This document shows, piece after piece, positions 1 through 7,599 of a stretch of 27,963 bases of DNA. How positions within the stretch are numbered: position 1 is the first letter of the stretch; each line of letters starts with the position of its first letter. The position numbers were made by a program, and so were the translations under genes. Origin of the DNA: a virus; the IMG/VR virus record IMGVR_UViG_3300007735_000569, positions 1-27,963 of that record; one strand, given 5' to 3'. The notes beneath the pieces were generated by a model. It was not told the DNA's origin. It worked only from the letters and a program-made list of their open reading frames with translations, and ran no database searches.

Positions 1-36
1 TTATTTTAAACTTTGTGGTTAGGAATTACTAAATAA

Positions 37-498
37 TTAGTTCTTCTTTGAGCCACCAAAAGTTACACGAGTCTGCCTCTCTTTACTGATTGGCATACTT
101 GGGTGCTGATCTCTCAGAGGATCGTTTGCAATAGCATCTTCTCGATCTTTAGTCCTTTGTGCAAAGTACTCTTCACGAGATTTCGCGATCTCTTCGGGTA
201 TCCTAGCCAGCACTAGGCCGCCAACTCCAATGACTCCTGCGTATTTTCCGTCTTTGACTTTTGGGTAATTAGAATCAGGATATTCATCCGCTCTAACTAG
301 TTCCCAACCAGATCTCAATTTGCCGGAAATGTTCTTCGTATCATCGAAGCCCACACTTTCAGCTCTTATCCATCTATGTCTAAATCCGTCTGGCGCAGGT
401 GGTGCATCCAGAGATGATGGTGGAGTCCAAACTTTGGGTCTTTCATTTTTAACCCTAGTTTCGCTCGCACGGGAAGTCTTATTTTCGTTGTTGTCCAT
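37..498 (-). CDS. Conserved capsid-associated phage protein (unknown function)
   Basis: A 153-aa soluble protein with no membrane segment. The N-terminal 30 residues are charged and Pro-rich. The centre carries an aromatic patch (RHRWIRAE) and a hydrophobic Gly-Val stretch (AGVIGVGGLVLARIPEEI, about residues 88-105). The C-terminus ends in a basic RQTRVTFGG tail. I recognise this pattern from uncultured marine phages, where it sits beside the major capsid gene, but I know no function. A strong Shine-Dalgarno (AAGGAGG) precedes the chosen ATG. It is the last gene before the left edge, directly downstream of the scaffold-like gene, so a head-assembly role is inferred from position only. Confidence 0.8.
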   Translation of the reverse strand: MDNNENKTSRASETRVKNERPKVWTPPSSLDAPPAPDGFRHRWIRAESVGFDDTKNISGKLRSGWELVRADEYPDSNYPKVKDGKYAGVIGVGGLVLARIPEEIAKSREEYFAQRTKDREDAIANDPLRDQHPSMPISKERQTRVTFGGSKKN

Positions 499-502
499 AT
501 GC

Positions 503-1516
503 CTATACCTCCTTCGTGGTTAATTGTTTCGCATATTCTTCAAGTGGCACACCTAATTTTTTAGCAATTGCTACCTGTGACGGTGTGAGTCTTACAGTTT
601 TGCGACTAGAACTCTTTCCACCTGCTCTGCTAGCCGAAGCTACGGTTTGAGTAGGTTTTGAATTATTTGTCGTTTGTACTGTATTAGTAGCAAATTTATG
701 CGGAAATTCAAGTCTTATTCTTTTATCAATTTCTGCATAATATTCATCACTTTGTGGATCATAACCTTCTTCTTCTACAAGCTTTTTATGCAAATCAAAT
801 GCAGTATAAGTCATAGCAGAATCTTGACCAAACCATGTATTCTTTTGAGCCCAAGTTTGAGCTTTTGGATCTGGATTGATTGGTTGTTCCTGTTGAGGTT
901 GTTCCCTTAACTTATCAACATAATCCTGAACGGGTTTAGCATTATCAACTTTAGTTTCTAATGCTTGTTTAGATTTAATTTCAGATAATCTAGCATCTTC
1001 ATAACCTAATTTAGCTATTTCAGTTTGTGCTGCAATTTCTGCTTTTAAATCACCATCAGTTCTAGCTTGTGCTAATTTAGCGGCTGCTGCTTCCATGGAA
1101 GATTTAATTCTATTTTCCATTTCAATAACATAACCTGTATCTAATTTAGTAAGTCGTCCTGCTAAACTTTCTTTTTCATTTTGAATTTTACGTGCATACT
1201 CAATGGCAGCTTCACGCTGTCTTTCAGCTTCACGCATTTTCTTAGTTAATTTAGCAATTCTCTTTTTTACGCCTTCACTGTAATCTTCTAATTCTTTCTT
1301 CGCTTCTGTATCTGTTCCCTGGTCCTTGTTTTCTGTTTCTTGTTTGCTAGCTTGAACAACAGGCTGCTCATTTGATTGCGCAGATGTGTCATTGGACTTA
1401 TTACTGTCTTCAACAACCTCATGTGTTACCTCCTCTTGTTTAGATTCCAATTCAACATCGACACCTTCTGTTTCGCCGACATCAATCATTGGATCTTTGT
1501 TTTTATCTTCTGGCAT
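503..1516 (-). CDS. Putative head scaffolding protein
   Basis: A 337-aa, highly charged, probably helical protein. Residues 1-75 are acidic and rich in Glu, Asp, Gln and Asn. Residues about 78-190 form a long Lys/Glu/Ala/Gln heptad-rich coiled coil (KKRIAKLTKKMREAERQRE region). The C-terminal 60 residues are basic and Ser/Thr-rich, ending in RLTPSQVAIAKKLGVPLEEY, a short helical motif. Acidic start, coiled-coil middle and basic end are typical of phage scaffolds that bind capsid protein through the C-terminus. The place between the co-chaperonin and the expected capsid gene agrees. A strong AGGAGG lies 6 nt before the ATG. The function is inferred from composition and position, not from a catalytic motif. 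Confidence 0.7.
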   Translation of the reverse strand: MPEDKNKDPMIDVGETEGVDVELESKQEEVTHEVVEDSNKSNDTSAQSNEQPVVQASKQETENKDQGTDTEAKKELEDYSEGVKKRIAKLTKKMREAERQREAAIEYARKIQNEKESLAGRLTKLDTGYVIEMENRIKSSMEAAAAKLAQARTDGDLKAEIAAQTEIAKLGYEDARLSEIKSKQALETKVDNAKPVQDYVDKLREQPQQEQPINPDPKAQTWAQKNTWFGQDSAMTYTAFDLHKKLVEEEGYDPQSDEYYAEIDKRIRLEFPHKFATNTVQTTNNSKPTQTVASASRAGGKSSSRKTVRLTPSQVAIAKKLGVPLEEYAKQLTTKEV

Positions 1517-1531
1517 AGTTTCCTCCTATGA

Positions 1532-1993
1532 TTATATATGATGCAATACGTCTTCCGGATTTTTAATCGTTCCGAGTACTTCATCATCGTTTAAAAGACG
1601 GACTTCACCGCCTTCTATTGGTAGTCTTGAGCCAGCATATCTGGCGAAGATCACCCAATCCTTTTCCTTGCACCAAGGACCTGTTGGATAACGTTCCTTA
1701 TCGTTATAGGCCAACGGACCAAGTTTTAAGACATATCCACAATTTGTAGATATTCTTAATTTATCCAAAGACTCTTGTGAGAATATAATTCCACCTTTAG
1801 TTTTGTCTTTAGGTGTAAATGGTAATACTAAAATCCTCCAACCAGACGGTTGTGGTAAACTGTCAATTAAAGAGTCAGTAATATTTTCTGCTCTTACAGT
1901 TTTTTTATCTTCTTCTTTATATTTTTCTTCAAGACCTAATACCGTTTTAGGTACTTCAGTCGAGTTTGATAACGTTTCCTTTTGCATCTGCAT
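1532..1993 (-). CDS. GroES-like co-chaperonin (phage Cpn10 homologue)
   Basis: 153 aa. Residues 46-150 match the Cpn10/GroES plan: a first strand with PSGWRILVLPF (cf. GroES P-L-x-D-R-V-L-V), then a mobile loop TKGGIIFSQESLDKL (about 65-79), a central GYVLKLGP strand, KDWVIFARYAGSRLPIEGGEVRLL and a terminal DDEVLGTI. The IIF at 69-71 sits where the IVL tripeptide of GroES binds GroEL. In cells GroES caps GroEL; phage versions such as T4 gp31 replace it so that GroEL can fold the capsid protein. Here it precedes the scaffold-like gene and presumably the capsid gene. The N-terminal 45 residues are an extra charged extension. The start is preceded by AAGGAG and overlaps the upstream gene by 38 nt. 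Confidence 0.88.
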   Translation of the reverse strand: MQMQKETLSNSTEVPKTVLGLEEKYKEEDKKTVRAENITDSLIDSLPQPSGWRILVLPFTPKDKTKGGIIFSQESLDKLRISTNCGYVLKLGPLAYNDKERYPTGPWCKEKDWVIFARYAGSRLPIEGGEVRLLNDDEVLGTIKNPEDVLHHI

Positions 1994-2183
1994 TTAGCTC
2001 CTTCTTGTTAAGCAGGTTAGAGATTTCCTGTAATAAAAATTCGTATACACGAATTTGGCCTAAGATATACTTGTAGTCTTCCATATTGTCAACGCCTCCT
2101 GAAGTAATAATTGTAGTTAAATTCTTCAATTGTTCCCTCATAAAACGCTGTAATTTACTTGCTACATCTATTGTGTCTTCCAT
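1956..2183 (-). CDS. Small conserved phage protein, unknown function
   Basis: A 75-aa predominantly helical acidic protein with no Cys and no membrane segment. Two amphipathic helices (VASKLQRFMREQLKNL and YILGQIRVYEFLLQEISNLL) flank a short turn (SGGVDNMEDY). AGGAGAAAGAAC precedes the start. It lies between the basic mini-protein genes and the co-chaperonin gene, and its 3' end overlaps the co-chaperonin start, suggesting translational coupling. The helical hairpin shape recalls small head-assembly or adaptor proteins, but I do not recognise the family and assign no function. Confidence 0.75.
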   Translation of the reverse strand: MEDTIDVASKLQRFMREQLKNLTTIITSGGVDNMEDYKYILGQIRVYEFLLQEISNLLNKKELNADAKGNVIKLD

Positions 2184-2205
2184 GTTCTTTCTCCTATTGG
2201 TTATA

Positions 2206-2532
2206 TTAACAGTTCCACTTACGTAGAGACTTATTAATTCTTGAATTCGGATCTCTTGCAGTTTTTGCAGATGTTAATCTTTTCTTCATTCCAGACATTC
2301 TGGCACAAAATGACTTTCTTCTTTTAGCAGCTTTAGAACCTGGTTTTAATTTAGATGGCTTTGTAGTTACCGCCATAGATAATTTAGATCCAGGGTTAGC
2401 AGCTCTATAAGATGCAATACCTTTTCTATTCAATCCACCTGATTGAGATTTACCTTCTTTTCTTTGCCAAGCTGGTGTTGAACCTCTAGCAAACATCGCG
2501 CGACCTTGTCCTCTTAATGCAATATCACCCAT
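2206..2532 (-). CDS. Basic phage protein resembling the DUF6321 family
   Basis: A 108-aa, very basic protein. The core reads SGGLNRKGIASYRAANPGSKL, followed by a Thr/Lys stretch, GSKAAKRRKSFCARMSGM and a terminal SLRKWNC. These blocks are the recurrent signature I know from a family of marine phage proteins (DUF6321-like), of unknown function. There is no predicted membrane helix. The charge suggests nucleic-acid or head binding. It is one of a run of tiny basic proteins between portal and scaffold genes, so a virion or packaging-associated role is possible, but that is inference. Confidence 0.8.
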   Translation of the reverse strand: MGDIALRGQGRAMFARGSTPAWQRKEGKSQSGGLNRKGIASYRAANPGSKLSMAVTTKPSKLKPGSKAAKRRKSFCARMSGMKKRLTSAKTARDPNSRINKSLRKWNC

Positions 2533-2533
2533 A

Positions 2534-2809
2534 TTAATACATTTTAGTTTTTTTAGTTTTAATAGTTCTACCTTGTCCCCTGCCTACTAATCCACCATCT
2601 TTATAATGCTCTACTGGGTTATATTCTCGTGTTGAATCTTCTGGAAATAATCTAGCATATTTATCATCGTCCATTTCTTTTTGTCTTACTTTTGCATAAT
2701 TTTCTTCTGCTTTTTTTTCTTCTTCTCTAAATTTTTTTTGTTTTTCTTCTGCTTCTTTTGCAGCCTTATCTAAATCTTTATAAAATTTTTTATAAACTTC
2801 ACTTGGCAT
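2534..2809 (-). CDS. Small charged coiled-coil protein with GG...KMY tail
   Basis: 91 aa. Residues 5-50 form a strongly charged single helix or coiled coil rich in Lys, Glu and Ala. The C-terminal 25 residues switch to HYKDGGLVGRGQGRTIKTKK ending in Tyr. This tail has the same layout as that of the neighbouring 76-aa protein at 3083-3313 (YKxGG, then GxG, then TKxY). The gene is tightly packed, overlapping the upstream gene's stop by one base and leaving one base before the next. Function is unknown; position suggests head or packaging. Confidence 0.75.
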   Translation of the reverse strand: MPSEVYKKFYKDLDKAAKEAEEKQKKFREEEKKAEENYAKVRQKEMDDDKYARLFPEDSTREYNPVEHYKDGGLVGRGQGRTIKTKKTKMY

Positions 2810-3081
2810 TATGCTAATCCTCCATTACCCATTTTTTTTCTTGTAAATGTTGGAACGTTTTTAGGTTTAGGTCCTGTATTACTAGCTGCTCTTTTTCTCG
2901 CAACAGCAGATCGTCTTTGACCTCCTGACATTGCTCTAGCTTTTGCAAGTGGTACACACTTTGGATAACCTTTTCTTTTTTCTCCTTTAGATCTTCCACA
3001 TGGAGCAAAAGAACCATCTTTACGTTTAGATCCAATATCTACCCATTTCTCTTGAACCCATTTTCTAAGACCGTTTGCCAT
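2809..3081 (-). CDS. Basic Cys-containing phage protein resembling the DUF5872 family
   Basis: 90 aa, rich in Lys and Arg. It contains the block WVDIGSKRKDGSFAPCGRSK, then KGYPKCVPLAKARAMSGGQRRSAVARKRAA. I recognise this as the DUF5872-like pattern found in many marine phages; the two invariant Cys (in APCGR and PKCVP) could bind a metal or be structural. No function is established. The gene sits in the run of basic mini-proteins downstream of portal and holin. An overlapping second-frame ORF on the same strand is low-complexity and was not called. Confidence 0.82.
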   Translation of the reverse strand: MANGLRKWVQEKWVDIGSKRKDGSFAPCGRSKGEKRKGYPKCVPLAKARAMSGGQRRSAVARKRAASNTGPKPKNVPTFTRKKMGNGGLA

Positions 3082-3082
3082 A

Positions 3083-3313
3083 TTAATATTTTTTAGTTAC
3101 TTTTCTTCTATTTTCTAACACCGCCCCGCAACCTTTTGCAACTCCACCTTGTTTGTAATTTGATCTTTCTTTTCTTTGTTGAGATTTATTTTTACCACCT
3201 GGAGTTACTTTGCCAGAACAAACTGCAGATGCATACATATTTGCATATGCACTTGGATATACTTTAAATTTTCTTTTAGCAGCAGCTTTTCCTCTTGGAC
3301 AAAGTTTAGCCAT
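3083..3313 (-). CDS. Basic Cys-containing mini-protein with GG...KKY tail
   Basis: 76 aa, very basic. The N-terminal block LCPRGKAAAKRKFKVYPSAY is followed by ANMYASAVCSGKV, a basic linker and a tail with YKQGGVAKGCGAVLENRRK ending TKKY. Three Cys lie at LCPRG, AVCSG and KGCGA. I have seen the PRGKAAAKRKFKVYPSAYAN pattern in marine phage contigs without a known role. It overlaps the stop of the preceding gene by one base. A nucleic-acid binding or virion role would fit the charge, but is not shown. Confidence 0.8.
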   Translation of the reverse strand: MAKLCPRGKAAAKRKFKVYPSAYANMYASAVCSGKVTPGGKNKSQQRKERSNYKQGGVAKGCGAVLENRRKVTKKY

Positions 3314-3810
3314 TACTTCCAGCCTCTTTTTGCAATTCTTGGCATTCCTTTCATCAATCCACCTTTTGCTTTTTTAACTCTTCCACCTTTTTTATATTCT
3401 TCTTTTTCTCCGTATTCTTCCATTTGATTTAATCCTGATTTTAATTCATCAGACATTCTTTCTGCAGCGCCTAATTCAGTTGGTTCTAAAACTTCCATAG
3501 CTACACCAACACCTGGAATTGCTTTTAAACCTTTTTTAGCTACATAAGCAGCTCTTCTAGCAGCTTTTTTAATACCTTCCGCTTTTTCCATATCTGCTGC
3601 ACTTGTCAATCCTCTTCTCCTAGCCATTTCAATAAACCTTTTTCTTGTTGGATTGTATTTAGATTCATCATACTGACCAACATTACTTCTAGGTTCATCT
3701 GAAGTTTTATCTCTAAGAGCTCTAGCTAACTCTTTAAATTTTTCTGTTTTTTCTTCTCCTGTTAAATCTGCTTTAGACAGTTTTGCAAAAGGATTCTTTT
3801 CTTTAGGCAT
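3313..3810 (-). CDS. Basic phage protein, unknown function
   Basis: A 165-aa basic and probably helical protein. The N-terminal half is charged (EEKTEKFKELARALRD...; FIEMARRRGLTSAADMEK). A short, more hydrophobic stretch KKGLKAIPGVGVAMEVLEP (about residues 93-111) could be a weak amphipathic or membrane-touching segment. The end has EEYKKGGRVKKAKGGLMKGM, a YKKGG motif like those of its downstream neighbours. I do not recognise the family. It lies in the mini-protein run between holin and co-chaperonin. Confidence 0.75.
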   Translation of the reverse strand: MPKEKNPFAKLSKADLTGEEKTEKFKELARALRDKTSDEPRSNVGQYDESKYNPTRKRFIEMARRRGLTSAADMEKAEGIKKAARRAAYVAKKGLKAIPGVGVAMEVLEPTELGAAERMSDELKSGLNQMEEYGEKEEYKKGGRVKKAKGGLMKGMPRIAKRGWK

Positions 3811-3813
3811 AAA

Positions 3814-4020
3814 TTATTTTTTCTTCTTTTTTTTCTTCTTTACCATTTTACCAGATTTGGTTTCTTCATATCCTTCTTCTTCCATGGCATATTCTTTAGC
3901 TTCTTCAGCTTTAGATTCCATAGATTCATGAGCTTCAGACATATCTTCAGGATAACTACCTTTTGATAGTTGTACTCTGGCAATACCATTACCCTTCATT
4001 TGTTTTCCAAGACCAGCCAT
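3814..4020 (-). CDS. Small bipolar protein with poly-Lys tail
   Basis: 68 aa. The N-terminal 20 residues (AGLGKQMKGNGIARVQLSKG) are mildly basic. The middle is acidic and helical (EDMSEAHESMESKAEEAKEY). The end is basic with an uninterrupted run of eight Lys. The extreme charge segregation suggests binding to DNA or to an acidic partner. The gene is packed between the EF-hand-like mini-protein and the 165-aa gene. No recognisable family; function unknown. Confidence 0.7.
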   Translation of the reverse strand: MAGLGKQMKGNGIARVQLSKGSYPEDMSEAHESMESKAEEAKEYAMEEEGYEETKSGKMVKKKKKKKK

Positions 4021-4193
4021 TATCTTTTACCCTTCATCATCTTGCCTTTTTTAGCTTTTGACATTCGAGCAGTAATAACATCAGCGTAAGTTGTTTTTCC
4101 ATCTTTGTTTAAATCTGGAAAACTTTTTTTACTCTTTGCTTTTCCACCCTTCATCATAGTAGCTCTTGGTCTTATTTTATAATCATTTCTCAT
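4020..4193 (-). CDS. 57-aa basic mini-protein with EF-hand/dockerin-like loop
   Basis: This short ORF (ATG at 4193, TAA at 4020) fills the gap between the holin gene and its downstream neighbour and overlaps the next start by one base. The protein begins MRNDYKIRPRATMMKGGKAK and contains FPDLNKDGKTTYADVITARM near residues 25-44. The D-x-N-x-D-G-x-x-x-x-x-D spacing matches an EF-hand or dockerin Ca2+-binding loop. The flanks are Lys/Met-rich. I recall similar short 'PDLNxDGKxTxADI' proteins in marine phages. Ca2+ binding is inferred from the loop only; the biological role is unknown. Confidence 0.72.
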   Translation of the reverse strand: MRNDYKIRPRATMMKGGKAKSKKSFPDLNKDGKTTYADVITARMSKAKKGKMMKGKR

Positions 4194-4201
4194 TTTATCT
4201 C

Positions 4202-4630
4202 CTATCCATTTTCATGGTTGTTGTTTGTCGGTCTGTTAGCCATCGTTCTTGCAACCGACTCTGCTGAACGACCTATCACATAACCTCCGAGTCCAACATT
4301 TAATAATGTCCAAACGTCGCCAGGTAATTCAAAGGAGATAACTGCTCCTGTGAATACTTTTATAACTGGTCCTATAACATAATTCCAGACCAATATAAAT
4401 ATTAAAACATACATCAAAAGAGGTCTCCATGAGCTAGCAAACCATCCAGCTTTTGCTTCAGCTTCAATAATTTTAGCTGCAGCTTGTAATTCTTGTGTAT
4501 TGGATTGTAATAATTGAGTTTGTAATTGAGCTTTTAATTTTTCTTGTAAATCTTTATCAGGAACAGATTTTTCAATTGTACTAAATAGGATCTTTGCAAG
4601 AGGTGCAACAGCTCCTAACATTTGAATCAT
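4202..4630 (-). CDS. Holin of the GTA/3-TM type
   Basis: 142 aa. A soluble helical N-terminus rich in Gln and Ala (about 20-62) leads into EAKAGWFASSWRPLLMYVLI, the entry to the first membrane helix (about 68-90). Further hydrophobic segments follow at about 91-105 and 105-120. The E-A-x-A/S-G-x-x-x-x-S-W-R-P motif before the first helix is characteristic of the 3-TM holins of gene-transfer agents and related phages. The protein would sit in the inner membrane and permeabilise it at the end of infection. It lies in the structural module, about 16 kb from the two wall hydrolases. Confidence 0.78.
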   Translation of the reverse strand: MIQMLGAVAPLAKILFSTIEKSVPDKDLQEKLKAQLQTQLLQSNTQELQAAAKIIEAEAKAGWFASSWRPLLMYVLIFILVWNYVIGPVIKVFTGAVISFELPGDVWTLLNVGLGGYVIGRSAESVARTMANRPTNNNHENG

Positions 4631-4633
4631 GGT

Positions 4634-4999
4634 TTAGTACCACTTCGCTGATCTTTTTTTCTCTGGAAGCATTCTTCTTTGTCCACCTACTGGTTCTACT
4701 TGTGTTTCTTGTGGATTAGAAACTTCTACATCAATTCCACCTTTTAAAGTTCCATCTGGATTTGTGAATTGTGCAAAATCTACTTGATTTCCATATGTAG
4801 ATCTTTCTGATGACAAATTATTTGTTACTGAACCACCAATTGCCATTTTTTTTCTAGACATTCCTGCTTCAGACAAAGCAATTGCGATTGCTTGTTTAGG
4901 GTTTTTTACTTTTTCTTTTGATTGACCAATGTTAAGTTCACCTTTTTTGAACTGTCTCATTACTTTACCAATCTTTTTTTGTTTTGGATCCATTTTCAT
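4634..4999 (-). CDS. DUF6496-like small phage protein
   Basis: 121 aa. The N-terminal 55 residues contain KIGKVMRQFKKGELNIGQSK and KNPKQAIAIALSEAG, a pattern I recognise from DUF6496-type proteins common in phages and some bacteria (function unknown). The C-terminal half is Gly/Asn/Glu-rich and probably disordered, ending KRSAKWY. AAAAGGAG lies about 14 nt upstream of the first ATG and closer spacing is not available, so the internal ATG at codon 3 (MDPKQKK) is an alternative start. It lies between portal and holin genes. Confidence 0.75.
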   Translation of the reverse strand: MKMDPKQKKIGKVMRQFKKGELNIGQSKEKVKNPKQAIAIALSEAGMSRKKMAIGGSVTNNLSSERSTYGNQVDFAQFTNPDGTLKGGIDVEVSNPQETQVEPVGGQRRMLPEKKRSAKWY

Positions 5000-5027
5000 A
5001 GCTATAATATACTCCTTTTATAATTTT

Positions 5028-5045
5028 ATACAATAATTATTGTAT
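5028..5045. repeat. Perfect 18-bp AT-rich palindrome at the 3' end of the portal gene
   Basis: ATACAATAATTATTGTAT is its own reverse complement and covers the portal stop codon. It could fold into a hairpin that ends or attenuates portal transcription, or could be a protein-binding site. T-rich sequence follows on the plus strand, but on the transcribed strand there is no clean U-tract, so terminator function is uncertain. Confidence 0.45.
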
Positions 5046-7496
5046 TTTCTTGTTCATATCAGAAAATTGCTGTTTTGCAATTGAAGTTGCAGCCCTTAAT
5101 TCAGCTAAATCTTCGTTTTGTTGTAGTTTTTCTTGTGTATTCATCTGATTCATCATGGCTCTCATCTTGTCAAGGTTGATTTTCTCTTGTCCTTCTTTAG
5201 CTTTTCTAGCATTTTCTTGAGCCTGAAGATCTAATTCACGTGATTTTAATTTAGCAATAGGATCATTATCAAATTGTGATGTAATTCTTTGTTCTTCCTT
5301 CATAAATTCATCCATCATTTCAGCAATTAATATTGCTTTTCTAGATTCAATTTGCATTTGCAGTTGTTGAACTTGCATTTGCACTTGTGGATTTTGTGCA
5401 GTCATTGGATCTTGAGACAATTGTTGAAGTTGTTGTAGTTGAGTTGTGAATTCTATTTCAACTTGTTCTAAAGCCATCAAAGAAATATGTTCAAAAATAT
5501 TTTTTTCTAGCGCACCCATGATGACTGGATTATTTCTTGCCATGTTTGTAGACATAAAATTTAAATGTGCAGTGATATGAGCTCTATGATCTTGTCCTCT
5601 AAATGCTTGGAAAGGTTGTCCTGATAAAGAATCAATATGTTCTAATGCAGGATCTTTTGGCATTGGTGGTTGAGGTACATTTAAAATTTTATCAATATCT
5701 CTTACTCCTAAAGCTTCATACATTTTTCTGTAGGCTTCATATAAATTATGAATTTGTGGATTAGATTGAGCAAGTTGTAATTGAGTTTGTGCTAAACTAA
5801 TTCTTTGAGTTTGTGAAAATATATTTGGATCTGCAACTGGAACGATATCTACTCTATCATCAAAGTCAGTTTGTTTAATAGTTCTTTGTCCACCTACAAC
5901 ATCATAAGGATATTCTGGAGGTAAGTAGAGTGCAAACACTCTAGATAATAATTTAAATTCTTGTTTCATTGAAGCGTACAATCGTTTGTGAATTGCAGAC
6001 ATTGTTCTGCTGCCTCTTTCCAGCAAAGCCACGGTCGTGCCCACTGCTGCTTGCTGATTCCCATCCCCTATTTGTATGTCAGCGATTGAAGCAAAACGCT
6101 GACCTGCTTGAACCACGACCCCCATTAATTGTAATAAAGTTTGTGACGGTTCTTTAAATGGTAAAGGCATAAATGCATCTCTTAAGTTTCCTCCAGGCGC
6201 ATCTACATCTCTAAACTCTCCAGGCTGAATTGGTTGTGCATCATCTCTGACACGAATACCTCTTTGTTTAAATCCTGATGGTAAATTAGATAATGTTCCA
6301 GCATCTAATAATTGTCTTAAAGCTGATGTTGCAGTTCTAGATAATCCACCAATCATATGGATTAATCCAAAACCATAAAATCCTAAACCTGGTAAAAATT
6401 TAAAGTGAACAAAATATTGAATTTTTTCCTTTTTAGGATCTCCAATATTATAGTTTCTACGAATAGATAAAATTTCACGAGAGCCTTCTTCTATCGTCAC
6501 AATATAAGGAAGTTTAATTCCAGTTATTTCCCCGTTGGGATCACGATCTTCAAAGCCCTCGATATCTAAATTTACATGACATTCTATTAAAGTAAATATG
6601 TCATTATTTTTTTCTTTTCTAATTCCTTCTAGTTCTCTCTCTTTGGCTTTTAATTGATTATCTACATTATCCATTGCAGGAGATAATTCTATATCTCTAT
6701 AGAAACCATTGACTTGTTGTTTTCTTAAATCGTTTTCAGTTGTTTTAATAACATGCATTATTGCATCAGCATCATCTAATGATGTTGCAGAATACGGAAC
6801 AATTAAATCATCGGCAGGTACAAATTTTGAAACTGCTCTTCCAAGTAGAGAATCATAATAAACTTTTTTAAATGTAGATCCTGATAATGGTAAATAAAAT
6901 AACATTTGATCAAATTCAGGTTCATACTCTTTCATGATATCCATGATTTGATAATTCATAAAATCTTTAACTCTGTTTGCTTGATCTTCTTTTTGTCTAT
7001 CATTCAAACCTATAACTTGAGTTCGTACAGGTCCATCTGCCGGTAATAATTCTTTGTAAGCTAAAGCTTGAAATTGAGTTACAGCTTCTGCAAGAACTGG
7101 ATGCGTTGCACCACTAGCTCCTCTAAATGGTTCTGTTCTTCTTTCATATTTAAATCCAAGTAAATCTAAACCATCTGTGTAAGCAGTTTCCCAATCTTGA
7201 CGTGAAGATCTGTATTCTTCATAGTTTTGAAAAAGTTCTGAACCTAATGGCATTAAAACTTCTTCTGGTAATAGTTCTGCTAAATTTGCAAAATGATCTG
7301 GAGTTTGTTCTTGATTAAAAGCTGCTGGTTCAAAATTAATTTCAACACCACCATCTTCTGTAGGTGTAATTTCAGTATCTCCTTGAGAAGGAATCTGTTC
7401 TTGAGTTTCGATAGTTTGTTCTATTGAAGCTTCTGGCCCCTCAATCTCAATAGTTTTTCTAACTTCGTTTGGAAGTGCTTTGTCTATAGTTGCCAT
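5037..7496 (-). CDS. Portal protein
   Basis: An 819-aa protein, the second gene after terminase and the Gly-rich protein. It has the composition and length of the large portals of podovirus-like marine phages. An acidic N-terminal arm (1-75) is followed by a mixed alpha/beta body with Trp/Arg/Phe-rich blocks (SSRQDWETAYTDGLDLLGFK; RTEPFRGASGATHPVLAEAV; YFVHFKFLPGLGFYGFGLIH). A long Gln/Met/Leu-rich helical tail (about 670-819) is consistent with the wing and barrel helices of portals. Twelve subunits are expected to form the DNA entry ring that binds terminase and tail. I rely on synteny and overall pattern, since portals lack catalytic motifs. The stop overlaps an 18-bp palindrome. Confidence 0.85.
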   Translation of the reverse strand: MATIDKALPNEVRKTIEIEGPEASIEQTIETQEQIPSQGDTEITPTEDGGVEINFEPAAFNQEQTPDHFANLAELLPEEVLMPLGSELFQNYEEYRSSRQDWETAYTDGLDLLGFKYERRTEPFRGASGATHPVLAEAVTQFQALAYKELLPADGPVRTQVIGLNDRQKEDQANRVKDFMNYQIMDIMKEYEPEFDQMLFYLPLSGSTFKKVYYDSLLGRAVSKFVPADDLIVPYSATSLDDADAIMHVIKTTENDLRKQQVNGFYRDIELSPAMDNVDNQLKAKERELEGIRKEKNNDIFTLIECHVNLDIEGFEDRDPNGEITGIKLPYIVTIEEGSREILSIRRNYNIGDPKKEKIQYFVHFKFLPGLGFYGFGLIHMIGGLSRTATSALRQLLDAGTLSNLPSGFKQRGIRVRDDAQPIQPGEFRDVDAPGGNLRDAFMPLPFKEPSQTLLQLMGVVVQAGQRFASIADIQIGDGNQQAAVGTTVALLERGSRTMSAIHKRLYASMKQEFKLLSRVFALYLPPEYPYDVVGGQRTIKQTDFDDRVDIVPVADPNIFSQTQRISLAQTQLQLAQSNPQIHNLYEAYRKMYEALGVRDIDKILNVPQPPMPKDPALEHIDSLSGQPFQAFRGQDHRAHITAHLNFMSTNMARNNPVIMGALEKNIFEHISLMALEQVEIEFTTQLQQLQQLSQDPMTAQNPQVQMQVQQLQMQIESRKAILIAEMMDEFMKEEQRITSQFDNDPIAKLKSRELDLQAQENARKAKEGQEKINLDKMRAMMNQMNTQEKLQQNEDLAELRAATSIAKQQFSDMNKKIQ

Positions 7497-7599
7497 TTAA
7501 TTTTCCTGAATTTATTACTATAACCTTTTTATTTGGAACATTCAACCCTTGTGGATTGGGTCCTCTTAAAGGTGGTATTGTTCTTGTTAATTTTTTCAT
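7459..7599 (-). CDS. 46-aa conserved mini-protein (PPLRGPNPQGL motif)
   Basis: A short ORF in the gap between the Gly-rich protein gene and the portal gene, from ATG at 7599 to TAG at 7459. It overlaps the portal start by 38 nt in another frame. The protein starts MKKLTRTIPPLRGPNPQGLN and continues VPNKKVIVI. The TIPP-x-RGPN-x-QGL pattern recurs in small proteins next to portals in marine phage contigs I know of, which supports it as real despite its size. Function unknown; the position suggests a head or packaging accessory. Confidence 0.62.
   Translation of the reverse strand: MKKLTRTIPPLRGPNPQGLNVPNKKVIVINSGKLNGNYRQSTSKRS

Noticed and set aside
2814-3035. 73-aa second-frame ORF inside the DUF5872-like gene
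   Set aside because: It is low-complexity and entirely inside a recognised gene, with no ribosome site of its own.
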